NCBI GenBank assembly: GCA_016201195.1
Contig: JACQDI010000828.1
Span: 1 to 6,147, forward strand
Origin: Acidobacteriota bacterium
GTDB lineage: Bacteria; Acidobacteriota; Terriglobia; Bryobacterales; JACQDG01
Length of the DNA stretch: 6,147 bases
Reading direction: 5' to 3'
The notes beneath the pieces were generated by a model. The model saw only the letters and a list, made by a program, of their open reading frames with translations, did not search any database and was not told the DNA's origin. Positions 1-5,854 of the stretch are shown here, piece by piece. The position numbers and the translations under genes were made by a program. How positions within the stretch are numbered: the stretch's first letter is position 1; each line of letters begins with the position of its first letter.

Positions 1-852
1 GTCGGGCGAAGCGCCGGTTCCCAGGTCGTGGAATTTCATCGCCTCCAGCGCCGCCTCCAGCGTAATCTCGTCAGCGAACGGCGTGCGGCGGAAATTATCG
101 TAATAGCCGATCTCCGGCGGCTTGCCCCGGTGGGCGTGCGGGAACGTAGTGTCCTTCAAGTCCCACTCACCGGGAAAGTTGTCTTCGCTGGAGTATTTCA
201 GGTAGAGCTGCTCGTCGGCTCGCAGCTTGGTCCAGGGCCGGGTCGCGTAGCTGTCGGCCAGCTTCCGGCTGTTGAACTTCACCAGCCAAGCCGGCGCCTC
301 CCGGAAGTAATAGGTGCTAGTGATAAAGCAGCCGCAGGGGGTCTCAAACCAGTAGGCGGCGTCGGCGCCGTGGCCGGTCATGAGGATGGCCGAACGGTCC
401 TTGAGGGCCACCCCCACCACCTTCGACTGCGGCCACTTCTGCTTGATCTTGTCGCCCACGGTGAACCCGATGAAGTTGGCAGGGGAGGCCCCGCGTCCGG
501 GCCCTCCCACCGGACTGTGGGCTGGGTCATCCACCACGTTCATCACTTTTTTCAGCAGCGGGTCGTACCAACTGTTGGCCACGATGCCGGAGCTGGAGGC
601 GTGGCGGCCCGACAGGATCACTGCGTGGCCGGGGCCGGTTTCCGAGTTAGAGTGGCGGTAAAGTGCGTCAGTGAACAGCGCGCCGCGGTCCAGCAGCCTC
701 CGGAAGCCGCCTTTGTACAAGGACGCGAACCGCGTCAGGTAGTCGAAGCGCATCTGGTCGATCGACACCACCAGAATCAGCCGCGGCGGCGGCTGCCCGG
801 CCAGCGTCGCTGCCAGCAGCACGAACAGAATTGCGGTATTTAAACGGGTCAC
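1..852 (-). CDS. PafA-like alkaline phosphatase family protein, secreted (3' end beyond window)
   Basis: N-terminal 284 codons of an alkaline-phosphatase-superfamily enzyme (type I phosphodiesterase fold) that removes phosphate from organic phosphomonoesters outside the cytoplasm; the C-terminal half runs off the left edge. The GTG start at 852 is chosen because AGGAG (860-864) sits 7 nt upstream and the protein then opens with a signal peptide: a short basic start (R3), a hydrophobic stretch at about residues 7-18, and likely cleavage near Gly19. Residues seen: a metal-ligand Asp32 in SIDQMRFDYL, the Thr72 nucleophile in SETGPGHA, Asn93 in VANSWYD, and Lys151/Arg153 in LKDRSA. In PafA, Asn100, Lys162 and Arg164 define phosphomonoesterase rather than diesterase specificity; the Thr-to-Asn spacing of 21 is the same here. 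The later Zn ligands lie outside the window. No clear promoter is visible, and a large palindrome (883-953) lies just upstream. Family is sure; monoesterase activity is inferred. Confidence 0.93.
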   Translation of the reverse strand, partial: MTRLNTAILFVLLAATLAGQPPPRLILVVSIDQMRFDYLTRFASLYKGGFRRLLDRGALFTDALYRHSNSETGPGHAVILSGRHASSSGIVANSWYDPLLKKVMNVVDDPAHSPVGGPGRGASPANFIGFTVGDKIKQKWPQSKVVGVALKDRSAILMTGHGADAAYWFETPCGCFITSTYYFREAPAWLVKFNSRKLADSYATRPWTKLRADEQLYLKYSSEDNFPGEWDLKDTTFPHAHRGKPPEIGYYDNFRRTPFADEITLEAALEAMKFHDLGTGASPD

Positions 853-859
853 CGATTGG

Positions 860-864
860 CTCCT
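860..864 (-). promoter_or_regulatory. Shine-Dalgarno for the phosphatase GTG start
   Basis: AGGAG on the minus strand, 7 nt before the GTG at 852. It fixes a non-ATG start, which a search for ATG starts alone would miss. Confidence 0.8.
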
Positions 865-882
865 GATGGCCTGGAACCCGTA

Positions 883-953
883 GCTCACGCAAAGACGCCA
901 AGGATGCAAAGAGACCTTTGCGGGCTTGGCTCCCTTTGCGTGTTTGCGTGAGC
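883..953. repeat. 71-bp nested palindromic element with CGCAAAG-type units
   Basis: The outer arms 883-903 and 933-953 are inverted repeats of 21 bp with two mismatches (894/942 and 899/937). Inside them, 906-911 (GCAAAG) and 916-921 (CTTTGC) form a perfect 6-bp stem around a 4-nt loop. The arms are built from CACGCAAAG-like units that recur within the element. There is no T-run on either side, so it is unlikely to be an intrinsic terminator. It lies between the divergent phosphatase and tatA genes, 30 bp before the phosphatase start, so it would fall in that gene's 5' leader if transcription starts further upstream. It resembles a dispersed REP-like intergenic repeat; whether it recurs in the genome cannot be seen here. 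Confidence 0.75.
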
Positions 954-977
954 CACAGGGTCCCGGACAAGTCCTAC

Positions 978-987
978 AGTGTACACT
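978..987. promoter_or_regulatory. Perfect 10-bp palindrome upstream of the tatA promoter (possible operator)
   Basis: AGTGTACACT is its own reverse complement and ends 12 bp before the -35 box of the tatA promoter. The position would suit an upstream regulator site, but no regulator can be assigned and a chance occurrence is possible. Confidence 0.3.
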
Positions 988-999
988 TTTTTGTGCTGC

Positions 1000-1028
1000 T
1001 TGACTCCGCCCGGCCTGCCACCTACAAT
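1000..1028 (+). promoter_or_regulatory. Sigma70-type promoter of tatA
   Basis: -35 TTGACT (1000-1005), 17-bp spacer, -10 TACAAT (1023-1028): each box matches five of six consensus positions at ideal spacing. The predicted start, near 1035, gives a leader of roughly 10 nt, so the Shine-Dalgarno AGGAG (1036-1040) would lie at the very 5' end of the mRNA. Confidence 0.8.
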
Positions 1029-1045
1029 GAAGCTCAGGAGGCCAT

Positions 1046-1222
1046 ATGCCCAACATTGGCATGCCCGAATTGCTCTTGATCCTCGGCGTCGCCGTCCTGC
1101 TGTTCGGCGGACGCAAGATCCCGGAAATCGGGAAGGGTCTGGGCGAAGGGATTCGGCAATTTAAGAGCGCCCTCAAGGGCGACGACTCACCGCCAAAAGT
1201 CGAGGAAAAGAAGCAGGCGTAG
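1046..1222 (+). CDS. tatA: Twin-arginine translocase subunit TatA/TatE
   Basis: 58-residue membrane protein that oligomerises with the TatBC receptor to pass folded proteins with twin-arginine signals across the inner membrane. The architecture is canonical: a short exposed N-terminus with Glu8, a single transmembrane helix at about residues 8-20, the conserved Phe-Gly hinge (F20-G21), an amphipathic helix from about 23 to 44 rich in Lys/Arg and Gly, and a short charged tail. At 58 residues it is at the small end for the family. ATG at 1046 is preceded by AGGAG with a 5-nt gap. It appears monocistronic, with its own promoter at 1000-1028 and a terminator at 1275-1317; tatC is not in this window. 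TatA and TatE cannot be told apart from sequence alone; TatB is unlikely given the short tail. Confidence 0.95.
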   Translation: MPNIGMPELLLILGVAVLLFGGRKIPEIGKGLGEGIRQFKSALKGDDSPPKVEEKKQA

Positions 1223-1274
1223 GCTTCTGCGGCGCCCCCGCAATTTGGCGCGCGCCGGTATCGATTTTGACAAG

Positions 1275-1317
1275 AAACCCCGCCCCTTCCGCCAAGCGGA
1301 AGTGGACGGGGTTTTTT
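1275..1317 (+). terminator. Intrinsic terminator between convergent tatA and HU genes
   Basis: The outer stem pairs 1275-1282 with 1307-1314. After a short interior imperfection, an inner stem pairs 1286-1292 with 1296-1302 around the loop CAA. Six T residues follow on the plus strand (1312-1317). It lies 53 bp after the tatA stop. The HU gene converges from the other side; on that strand the tail after the stem is only TTTCTTG, so termination of HU is plausible but weaker. Confidence 0.88.
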
Positions 1318-1338
1318 GTTCGATCCCCGTGGGAAGAT

Positions 1339-1647
1339 CTACTTCTTCTTGGGTGGAACGATGGAGTCCTTCGCCGCTTTAGCCACGCGGAATCGGACTA
1401 CTTTCTTGGCGGGAATCTTGATCGCTTCGCCGGTGGCCGGGTTGCGGCCCATCCGCGCCTTGCGATCCACACGAACCAGCTTCCCGACGCCCGGTACCAC
1501 GAACTGCCCGCACCGCTTGGTTTCCTTGATCGCGGTGCCGGCCAGAGCATCCAAGAACGCCTTCGCTCCCTTGTTGTTCGTCCCGCACGCTTCAGCTATC
1601 GCGCGGACCAGTTGAGTTTGCGTCATTCTTCCTGCTGCTGCTGCCAT
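1339..1647 (-). CDS. HU-family nucleoid DNA-binding protein
   Basis: 102-residue histone-like protein; HU forms dimers that bend DNA through paired beta arms and compact the nucleoid. The core starts at MTQTQLVRAIAE (residues 8 on), followed by the helical dimer region, then the GVGKL strand and the beta-arm DNA-binding signature GRNPATGEAIKIPAKK (about 68-83). The intercalating Pro is in RNP. It ends with a Lys-rich tail. The start at 1647 is supported by AAGGAGG (1651-1657), although the gap is only 3 nt; a second GGAGG lies slightly upstream. This adds the extension MAAAAGR, encoded by four GCA codons in a row and a GGA-AGA pair, to the usual HU start. Met8 is the alternative start, with a weaker AGGA site. 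A clear promoter lies at 1705-1733. Which HU/IHF paralogue it is cannot be settled; the homodimeric HU type is most likely. Confidence 0.95.
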   Translation of the reverse strand: MAAAAGRMTQTQLVRAIAEACGTNNKGAKAFLDALAGTAIKETKRCGQFVVPGVGKLVRVDRKARMGRNPATGEAIKIPAKKVVRFRVAKAAKDSIVPPKKK

Positions 1648-1704
1648 AGTCCTCCTTGCTCCTCCACGATGTCAATCGTCGACAACACAAAAGATCGCTA
1701 GAAC

Positions 1705-1733
1705 ATAGTAAAGAACGAGAGCGAGAATATCAA
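1705..1733 (-). promoter_or_regulatory. Sigma70-type promoter of the HU gene
   Basis: On the minus strand: -35 TTGATA (1733-1728), 17-bp spacer, -10 TACTAT (1710-1705). The predicted start is near 1698, giving a leader of about 50 nt before the HU start at 1647. It sits in the 131-bp divergent gap shared with trmFO. Confidence 0.75.
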
Positions 1734-1778
1734 GAAGAAAATGCGGGAATGGGCCATAATGGATGGGGAAACGGGTCC

Positions 1779-3125
1779 ATGATGCCGGTTCACGTCATCG
1801 GCGGCGGTCTGGCCGGCTCGGAGGCGGCTTACCAACTGGCCCGCTCTGGCCATCGGGTGGTTCTTCACGAGATGCGGCCGCAGACCCCGACCCCGGCCCA
1901 CCATTCCGGCCTGCTGGCGGAACTGGTTTGCAGCAACTCCCTCAAGAGCGACCAGCCCGGCACTGCTCCCTGGCTGCTCAAGGAGGAGCTGCGCCGGCTG
2001 GGGTCGGTTTTGGTCGAGGCGGCGGCCCGGGCACGCGTGCCCGGCGGCCACGCCCTCACCGTGGACCGGGAAATCTTCGCCGCCGAGGTCACTCGCGCCA
2101 TCGAGCAGGAGCCGGCCATCGAGATCCACCGGCAAGAAGTGACGGAGATCCCGGCCGGTTCCATCGTCATCGTCGCCACGGGGCCCCTCACCAGCGACGC
2201 CCTGGCCGCGGCCATCGTCGAGCTTACCGGCAGCGAGCGGCTGTTCTTTTATGACAGCATCAGCCCCATCGTGGAGGCCGACACCATAGACTATTCCGTG
2301 GTTTTCCGCGCCTCGCGCTACGGCAAATCCCTCGACGGCACCGAAGATTACCTGAATTGTCCCTTCACTGGGGAGCAGTACGAGCGGTTCTTCGAGGCCC
2401 TGGTCGCCGCCGAGCAGCACAGCTCCCACGGGGTTGACGAAACCCCCTATTTTGAGGCCTGCCTGCCAATCGAGGAACTCGCCCGCCGGGGCCGCGACAC
2501 TCTGCGCTTCGGGCCCATGAAGCCGGTCGGCCTGATCGACCCGCGCACCGGCCGCCCCCCCTATGCGGTGGTGCAGTTGCGGCAGGAAAACCTGCGCGCG
2601 GATAGCTACAACCTGGTGGGCTTCCAGAACCACCTCAAGTACGGGGAGCAGAGGCGGGTCCTGCAACTGACTCCCGGCCTCGAGGCCGCCGAGTTTACCC
2701 GCTTCGGCCAGATCCACCGCAACACCTACATCAATGCTCCCGCCCTGCTCGAGCCAACGCTCAACCTGCGCTCCCATCCCCATATCTTCTTCGCCGGCCA
2801 GATCTCTGGGGTGGAAGGCTATGTGGAGGCGATCGCTACCGGGCTGATGGCCGGCCTGCACGCCGCGCGGGTGGCCGAGGGCAAGCCCCCCGCGCCCCTG
2901 CCCCGCGCGACCGCCCACGGCTCGCTCGCTCATTACATTTCCGCCGCCGATTCCAGAAACTACCAGCCGGCCAACATCACCTTCGATCTGCTGCCCGCCT
3001 TGACCGAAGGCGACCGCCGGCGGCTGGCTCATGACAAAGCCGCCCGCCGCGAGCTGCAATGCCGCCGGGCCCTCGAGGCCCTGGAGAGCTACCGTGCCGA
3101 ATACCAAGCCGTCTGCGCCCACTGA
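1779..3125 (+). CDS. trmFO: Methylenetetrahydrofolate--tRNA-(uracil-5-)-methyltransferase TrmFO
   Basis: Cytoplasmic flavoenzyme making ribothymidine at U54 of the tRNA T-loop, using 5,10-methylene-THF as carbon donor and FAD/NAD(P)H as reductant. About 447-448 residues, normal for the family. The FAD-binding Rossmann motif VIGGGLAGSEAA is at the extreme N-terminus. Then come HEMRP, PAHHS and ELVCSNSLKS (Cys50), YLNCPFTGEQY, and FEACLPIEELARRG (Cys227); numbering is from the ATG at 1782. Cys50 and Cys227 appear to match the two conserved cysteines known in TrmFO. The C-terminal FAD motif FFAGQISGVEGYVEAIATG is intact. The frame is open back to 1656, but the Rossmann strand begins right after the tandem ATGs at 1779 and 1782, as in homologues, so one of these is the start. 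The ribosome site is poor (GGGG at 1765-1768), and no convincing plus-strand promoter was found. The 3' end overlaps xerC by 32 bp. Confidence 0.96.
   Translation: MMPVHVIGGGLAGSEAAYQLARSGHRVVLHEMRPQTPTPAHHSGLLAELVCSNSLKSDQPGTAPWLLKEELRRLGSVLVEAAARARVPGGHALTVDREIFAAEVTRAIEQEPAIEIHRQEVTEIPAGSIVIVATGPLTSDALAAAIVELTGSERLFFYDSISPIVEADTIDYSVVFRASRYGKSLDGTEDYLNCPFTGEQYERFFEALVAAEQHSSHGVDETPYFEACLPIEELARRGRDTLRFGPMKPVGLIDPRTGRPPYAVVQLRQENLRADSYNLVGFQNHLKYGEQRRVLQLTPGLEAAEFTRFGQIHRNTYINAPALLEPTLNLRSHPHIFFAGQISGVEGYVEAIATGLMAGLHAARVAEGKPPAPLPRATAHGSLAHYISAADSRNYQPANITFDLLPALTEGDRRRLAHDKAARRELQCRRALEALESYRAEYQAVCAH
3083..3086 (+). promoter_or_regulatory. Shine-Dalgarno for the xerC GTG start inside trmFO
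   Basis: GGAG 7 nt before GTG 3094, within the last codons of trmFO. It supports the GTG over the ATG at 3031, which would add 21 residues unlike the family N-terminus. Confidence 0.6.
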
Positions 3126-4002
3126 AGGCGCTCTGGCGGGCGCCATCGACCGGTTCCTCGACAGCCTGGCCCTGGCCAACGCCTCGCCGCACACCCTGCG
3201 CAACTACGCCTCGGATCTGAAGCAGTTCCTGGAATACCTGTCGCCCCCGGGGGAGACCCCGCCCAAGCCGGCGGCGATCGATCATCTCCACATCCGGGAA
3301 TTCTTGGGAGCGCTCTACGCCCGGAAAAACGTCAGCCGCTCGGTGGCCCGCAAACTGGCCTCGCTGCGGGCGTTTTTCAAGTTCCTCGCCCGCGAGGGTG
3401 TGGTGGCGTCAAACCCGGCCCGGTTGGTGACCACCCCGAAGATCCCCAAGTCGCTGCCTCCGGTGCTGACCGCCGAGCAGGCCAACAGCCTCGTGGACGC
3501 CGCCGGCCGCGAGGGTCTCGCCCGCGACCGGCTGATTTTCGAATTGCTCTACGGCTGCGGCCTGCGCGTCGCCGAACTCGTCGGCCTGAATCTGGAGGAC
3601 CTGGACTGGAGCGAGCGCTGGATCCGAGTGCGCGGCAAGGGACGCAAGGAGCGCCAGGTCCCGTTCGGAGCCAAGGCCGCCGAGGCCCTGGAGGGTTACC
3701 TCGAGGCCCGCGCCGGCTTCGACTCACCCGCCCTGCTGCTGAACCGCTGCGGCGGCCGCCTCTCTCCCCGCAGCGTGGAGCGCATCGTCAAGCGGTACGC
3801 CGTCCTGTTCTCCGGCGACCCGTCTCTGCATCCCCACTCCTTCCGCCACGCTTACGCCACCCACCTGTTGAGCGACGGCGCTGATCTACGGGCGATCCAG
3901 GAGCTCCTGGGTCACGCCAGCCTTTCGACCACGCAGAAATACACGCAGCTCTCGCTCAAGGAGTTGATGGAAGTGTACGATCGGGCCCATCCTCGCGCTT
4001 AA
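3094..4002 (+). CDS. xerC: Tyrosine recombinase XerC/XerD type
   Basis: 302-residue site-specific recombinase, the usual Xer length, which resolves chromosome dimers at dif with a partner recombinase and FtsK. The N-terminal SAM-like DNA-binding domain (about 14-105) includes SPHTLRNYASDLKQFLEYL. The C-terminal catalytic domain (about 120-295) has the full active-site set: Arg158 (CGLRVAEL), Lys182 (RGKGRKER), His248 and Arg251 (HPHSFRHAYATHLL), His274 (LLGHASLSTTQ) and the nucleophile Tyr283 (QKYTQ). The start is GTG 3094, overlapping trmFO by 32 bp and probably translationally coupled to it. The trmFO-xerC pairing is the same as in Firmicutes, which argues for a housekeeping Xer rather than a mobile-element integrase. 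XerC versus XerD cannot be separated securely; the neighbour favours XerC. It faces the convergent Toprim gene, with 45 bp between the stops. Confidence 0.93.
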   Translation: MPNTKPSAPTEGALAGAIDRFLDSLALANASPHTLRNYASDLKQFLEYLSPPGETPPKPAAIDHLHIREFLGALYARKNVSRSVARKLASLRAFFKFLAREGVVASNPARLVTTPKIPKSLPPVLTAEQANSLVDAAGREGLARDRLIFELLYGCGLRVAELVGLNLEDLDWSERWIRVRGKGRKERQVPFGAKAAEALEGYLEARAGFDSPALLLNRCGGRLSPRSVERIVKRYAVLFSGDPSLHPHSFRHAYATHLLSDGADLRAIQELLGHASLSTTQKYTQLSLKELMEVYDRAHPRA

Positions 4003-4039
4003 CGCGCTCGGCGGGCGCCCCACCCGCGGGCGTGAGCAT

Positions 4040-4049
4040 CCAGGATCTC
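4040..4049. repeat. Left copy of a 10-bp direct repeat flanking the ATPase/Toprim module
   Basis: CCAGGATCTC, identical to 5899-5908 in the same orientation. It overlaps the stop codon of the Toprim gene. It could be a target-site duplication or recombination core, or chance; the identity is certain, the meaning is not. Confidence 0.4.
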
Positions 4050-4665
4050 AGCTCCCCTCCGCCAACCGCCGGAAACACGCTAAACACCGTCGGAGGCTTT
4101 CCGAAGAGCGTGACGCTATATCCGGTCGCCAGGAAATCTCCCCATCCAGAACAAACTCGATCAGTCGGGACGTGTACGCGGGCCCGACGTCGCGCTGGCT
4201 TGCTGGTCGGGGGACCATGTCTTCGCGGATCTCACGGCGGCGTGACCGCCTCGCGAGTTCAACCATAGTAGCCTTCGGATCCATCTCGGCTTCGGGATCA
4301 CGTGGAATCCGTGAAACCGCTACTCCGAGGAAGTCAGCGAGCCTCTCCCGGTCTCCCAGCAGCCACGCCTCAACCTCGCGGACGGCGACTCGGAAACACA
4401 TCTTAGGCGCGGGGTTCGGTAACCAAGCGACCTTAAGCGGTGGGGCGCACTCGGCTTCCTGGTCCAGGTCCACCAGGACCACCCAGGGGCTGAACCGTGC
4501 TGCCTGATTGTAGTTTCCGATCCTCTGCCGCAGCAGCTCCTTACCTTTCCTGCCGTAGACCGGTCCTATCGTCACTCCTATATGTTCGACGACACGCCTT
4601 AGCACCGCTTCGTCCACAGTACCCTCGACAGCGCCTGAAAAAACGACTGATGGGGAGCTCGGCAT
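4048..4665 (-). CDS. Toprim-like (DUF4276-type) protein, putative nuclease partner of the upstream ATPase
   Basis: 205-residue soluble protein. ATG 4665 is chosen because it lies 4 nt after the ATPase stop and the recognisable domain starts at once; the frame continues upstream only as an out-of-phase reading of the ATPase gene. Toprim-like features: VEGTVDEAVL with Glu14 and Asp18 (the glutamate motif), then a hydrophobic strand leading to Asp66-Leu-Asp68 (VVLVDLDQEAE, a DxD motif), and later FRVAVREVEAWLLGDRERL (Glu97, Glu99, Trp101), which I associate with DUF4276-type proteins. Such Toprim domains bind divalent metal and cut or rejoin nucleic acid. The ribosome site is weak (GCGGAA), so translation probably depends on coupling to the ATPase. 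Pairing with an OLD-like ATPase suggests an effector role in phage defence. Assignment is from motifs only; activity and exact family are inferred. Confidence 0.8.
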   Translation of the reverse strand: MPSSPSVVFSGAVEGTVDEAVLRRVVEHIGVTIGPVYGRKGKELLRQRIGNYNQAARFSPWVVLVDLDQEAECAPPLKVAWLPNPAPKMCFRVAVREVEAWLLGDRERLADFLGVAVSRIPRDPEAEMDPKATMVELARRSRRREIREDMVPRPASQRDVGPAYTSRLIEFVLDGEISWRPDIASRSSESLRRCLACFRRLAEGS

Positions 4666-4669
4666 CGCA

Positions 4670-5833
4670 TCATTCCGCGAACAGGGCCAATTGATGCGCC
4701 CGCACGGGCCGTGTATAAGGGAAGACCGCCTCAGCGAGCGAGGACCCGCCCTCCAAGAGCATCTTAATCTGCTCCAACCCCCCCGCCGGTCGGACAACGG
4801 TTCCCTCGGCTTCGGGCTGCAGCACAAGGACCTCGTCCACCCCGATGCCCTCATCGAGGAGCAAGTCGGTGGAGTGACTGCTGACAAACACTTGCCTGCC
4901 CGAGCGTCGTTGCATCCTGGCAAATAGTTGAGGTATGTAACGGATCACCTCTGGATGCAGTGAAAGCTCTGGCTCCTCCAAAAGCAGAGGCCCGGATCCG
5001 TCCAACACTGCCCACAACAAACCCAGCAAACGGAGCGTGCCGTCCGAAAAATCAGACTCGGTCTGCCAAGCGCCCTGTGGTCGCCAGTGCTCGTACTTTC
5101 CCCATAGGTGGGGTGTGCCGCGCACGTCCGCCCGGAGATCCAGTTCCTTGAGCTGCGGAACGGCTACCTTCAGTGTCTCGCGGATCCGGCGTAACCGGGC
5201 ATTCCTTGTTTTTTCGGGGGTTCTCGCAATTTGCTGCAAGAAATCCCCGCCGAAGGGATCATTAGTCTTGCCGACTGAGCGGTCTGGTTCTCGCACCAAC
5301 TGCGGCACAATGTGGAGGTACCGAACCGTATCTAGAAACTCCGCAACCCTGCGAAATTGCTGGTTAACGTTGACCTGCTCCAGATATGTTTGGCTAAGCC
5401 TTTCGGGATCCCGTCTGTCTTCATCATCAGGGCGAGCCAGCAGAACGACTCCCTCGCGCAGCACACGCTCGCTCCGCAAGTACGGGCGCTGACGATTGTC
5501 CTGTGTAAAGCTGAGAGAATACTCCCATGACGCCGGCGACGTGTCGCTGCCCAGAGCGATCTGCAAGCTGATGTCGGGATAACGACGCGCTGCCAGGCAG
5601 CGCAGCCGCGTTACACCTCCACGCTTCCGCATCACTGCGGCCTGGAAACCGCCACCCACCGCAACAATGTCATGCAGGAACCGGATCGAGTCCAGCAGGT
5701 TGGATTTCCCTGAAGCGTTCGGTCCAATCACAAACACGCAGCGGGCTATCTGAATATCGGCCCGGGAGAAATTGCGCCAGTTCTCGAGGATGAGGCGTGT
5801 GATCCTGAGAGACTCCCGAGCCTTGTCTTTCAT
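4670..5833 (-). CDS. OLD/RecF-like AAA family (ABC-type) ATPase, putative defence-module sensor
   Basis: 387-residue soluble ATPase of the AAA_21/OLD class. Order of motifs: N-terminal strand ITRLILENWRNFSR, typical of RecF/SMC-like heads; Walker A GPNASGKS (37-44); a long central insertion (about 60-255) rich in charged residues; ABC signature-like FSDGTLR (262-268); Walker B LLLEEPE (283-289, Glu287 probably catalytic) running into the D-loop LSLHP; switch His320 in SSHS. No Toprim domain is fused at the C-terminus, unlike OLD or GajA; instead a Toprim-like protein is encoded 4 nt downstream, giving a split arrangement like AriA/AriB of PARIS. The start at 5833 has AAGAGGA (5841-5847) at a 7-nt gap. 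It lies 21 bp after wecB on the same strand with no evident promoter between. Sampled lines are about 52-60% GC, below the neighbours. Fold is sure; defence role is inferred. Confidence 0.9.
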   Translation of the reverse strand: MKDKARESLRITRLILENWRNFSRADIQIARCVFVIGPNASGKSNLLDSIRFLHDIVAVGGGFQAAVMRKRGGVTRLRCLAARRYPDISLQIALGSDTSPASWEYSLSFTQDNRQRPYLRSERVLREGVVLLARPDDEDRRDPERLSQTYLEQVNVNQQFRRVAEFLDTVRYLHIVPQLVREPDRSVGKTNDPFGGDFLQQIARTPEKTRNARLRRIRETLKVAVPQLKELDLRADVRGTPHLWGKYEHWRPQGAWQTESDFSDGTLRLLGLLWAVLDGSGPLLLEEPELSLHPEVIRYIPQLFARMQRRSGRQVFVSSHSTDLLLDEGIGVDEVLVLQPEAEGTVVRPAGGLEQIKMLLEGGSSLAEAVFPYTRPVRAHQLALFAE

Positions 5834-5854
5834 GTCAGATTCCTCTTACACACA

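Noticed and set aside
28..843. 271-codon plus-strand open frame opposite the phosphatase
   Set aside because: The minus-strand reading has a signal peptide, an RBS and all expected catalytic motifs; the plus reading has none.
1679..1709. Possible plus-strand promoter for trmFO (TCGACA at 1679-1684, CATAGT at 1704-1709)
   Set aside because: The spacer is 19 bp and the -10 is weak, overlapping the much better HU -10 on the other strand. The alternative CATAAT at 1755-1760 has no -35 partner.
1656..1778. 41-residue N-terminal extension of TrmFO
   Set aside because: The family begins a few residues before the FAD-binding GxGxxG. The extension is highly polar, unlike homologues, and its upstream part overlaps the HU ribosome site and promoter.
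1698..3203. 501-codon open frame on the minus strand opposite trmFO
   Set aside because: Low-complexity Gly/Ala/Arg-rich translation with no recognisable motif; it is the antisense shadow of GC-rich trmFO codons.
3094..4002. xerC as the integrase of a mobile island containing the ATPase/Toprim pair
   Set aside because: It overlaps trmFO as a housekeeping pair, has standard Xer length and host-like GC content, and no tRNA or att-like site is seen next to it.
4011..4032. GC-rich hairpin between the xerC and Toprim stops
   Set aside because: Short competing 5-bp stems with no T-run in either direction; expected in sequence this GC-rich and not supportable as a terminator.
4457..4478. Inverted repeat (7-bp arms, 8-nt loop) inside the Toprim-like gene
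   Set aside because: It falls exactly on the Val-Leu-Val-Asp-Leu-Asp-Gln codons of the DxD strand and is explained by codon content.
4666..4923. 86-residue N-terminal extension of the Toprim-like protein
   Set aside because: This stretch is an out-of-phase reading of the ATPase gene, with a Cys/Arg/Ser-rich sequence; the recognisable domain starts at the ATG at 4665.
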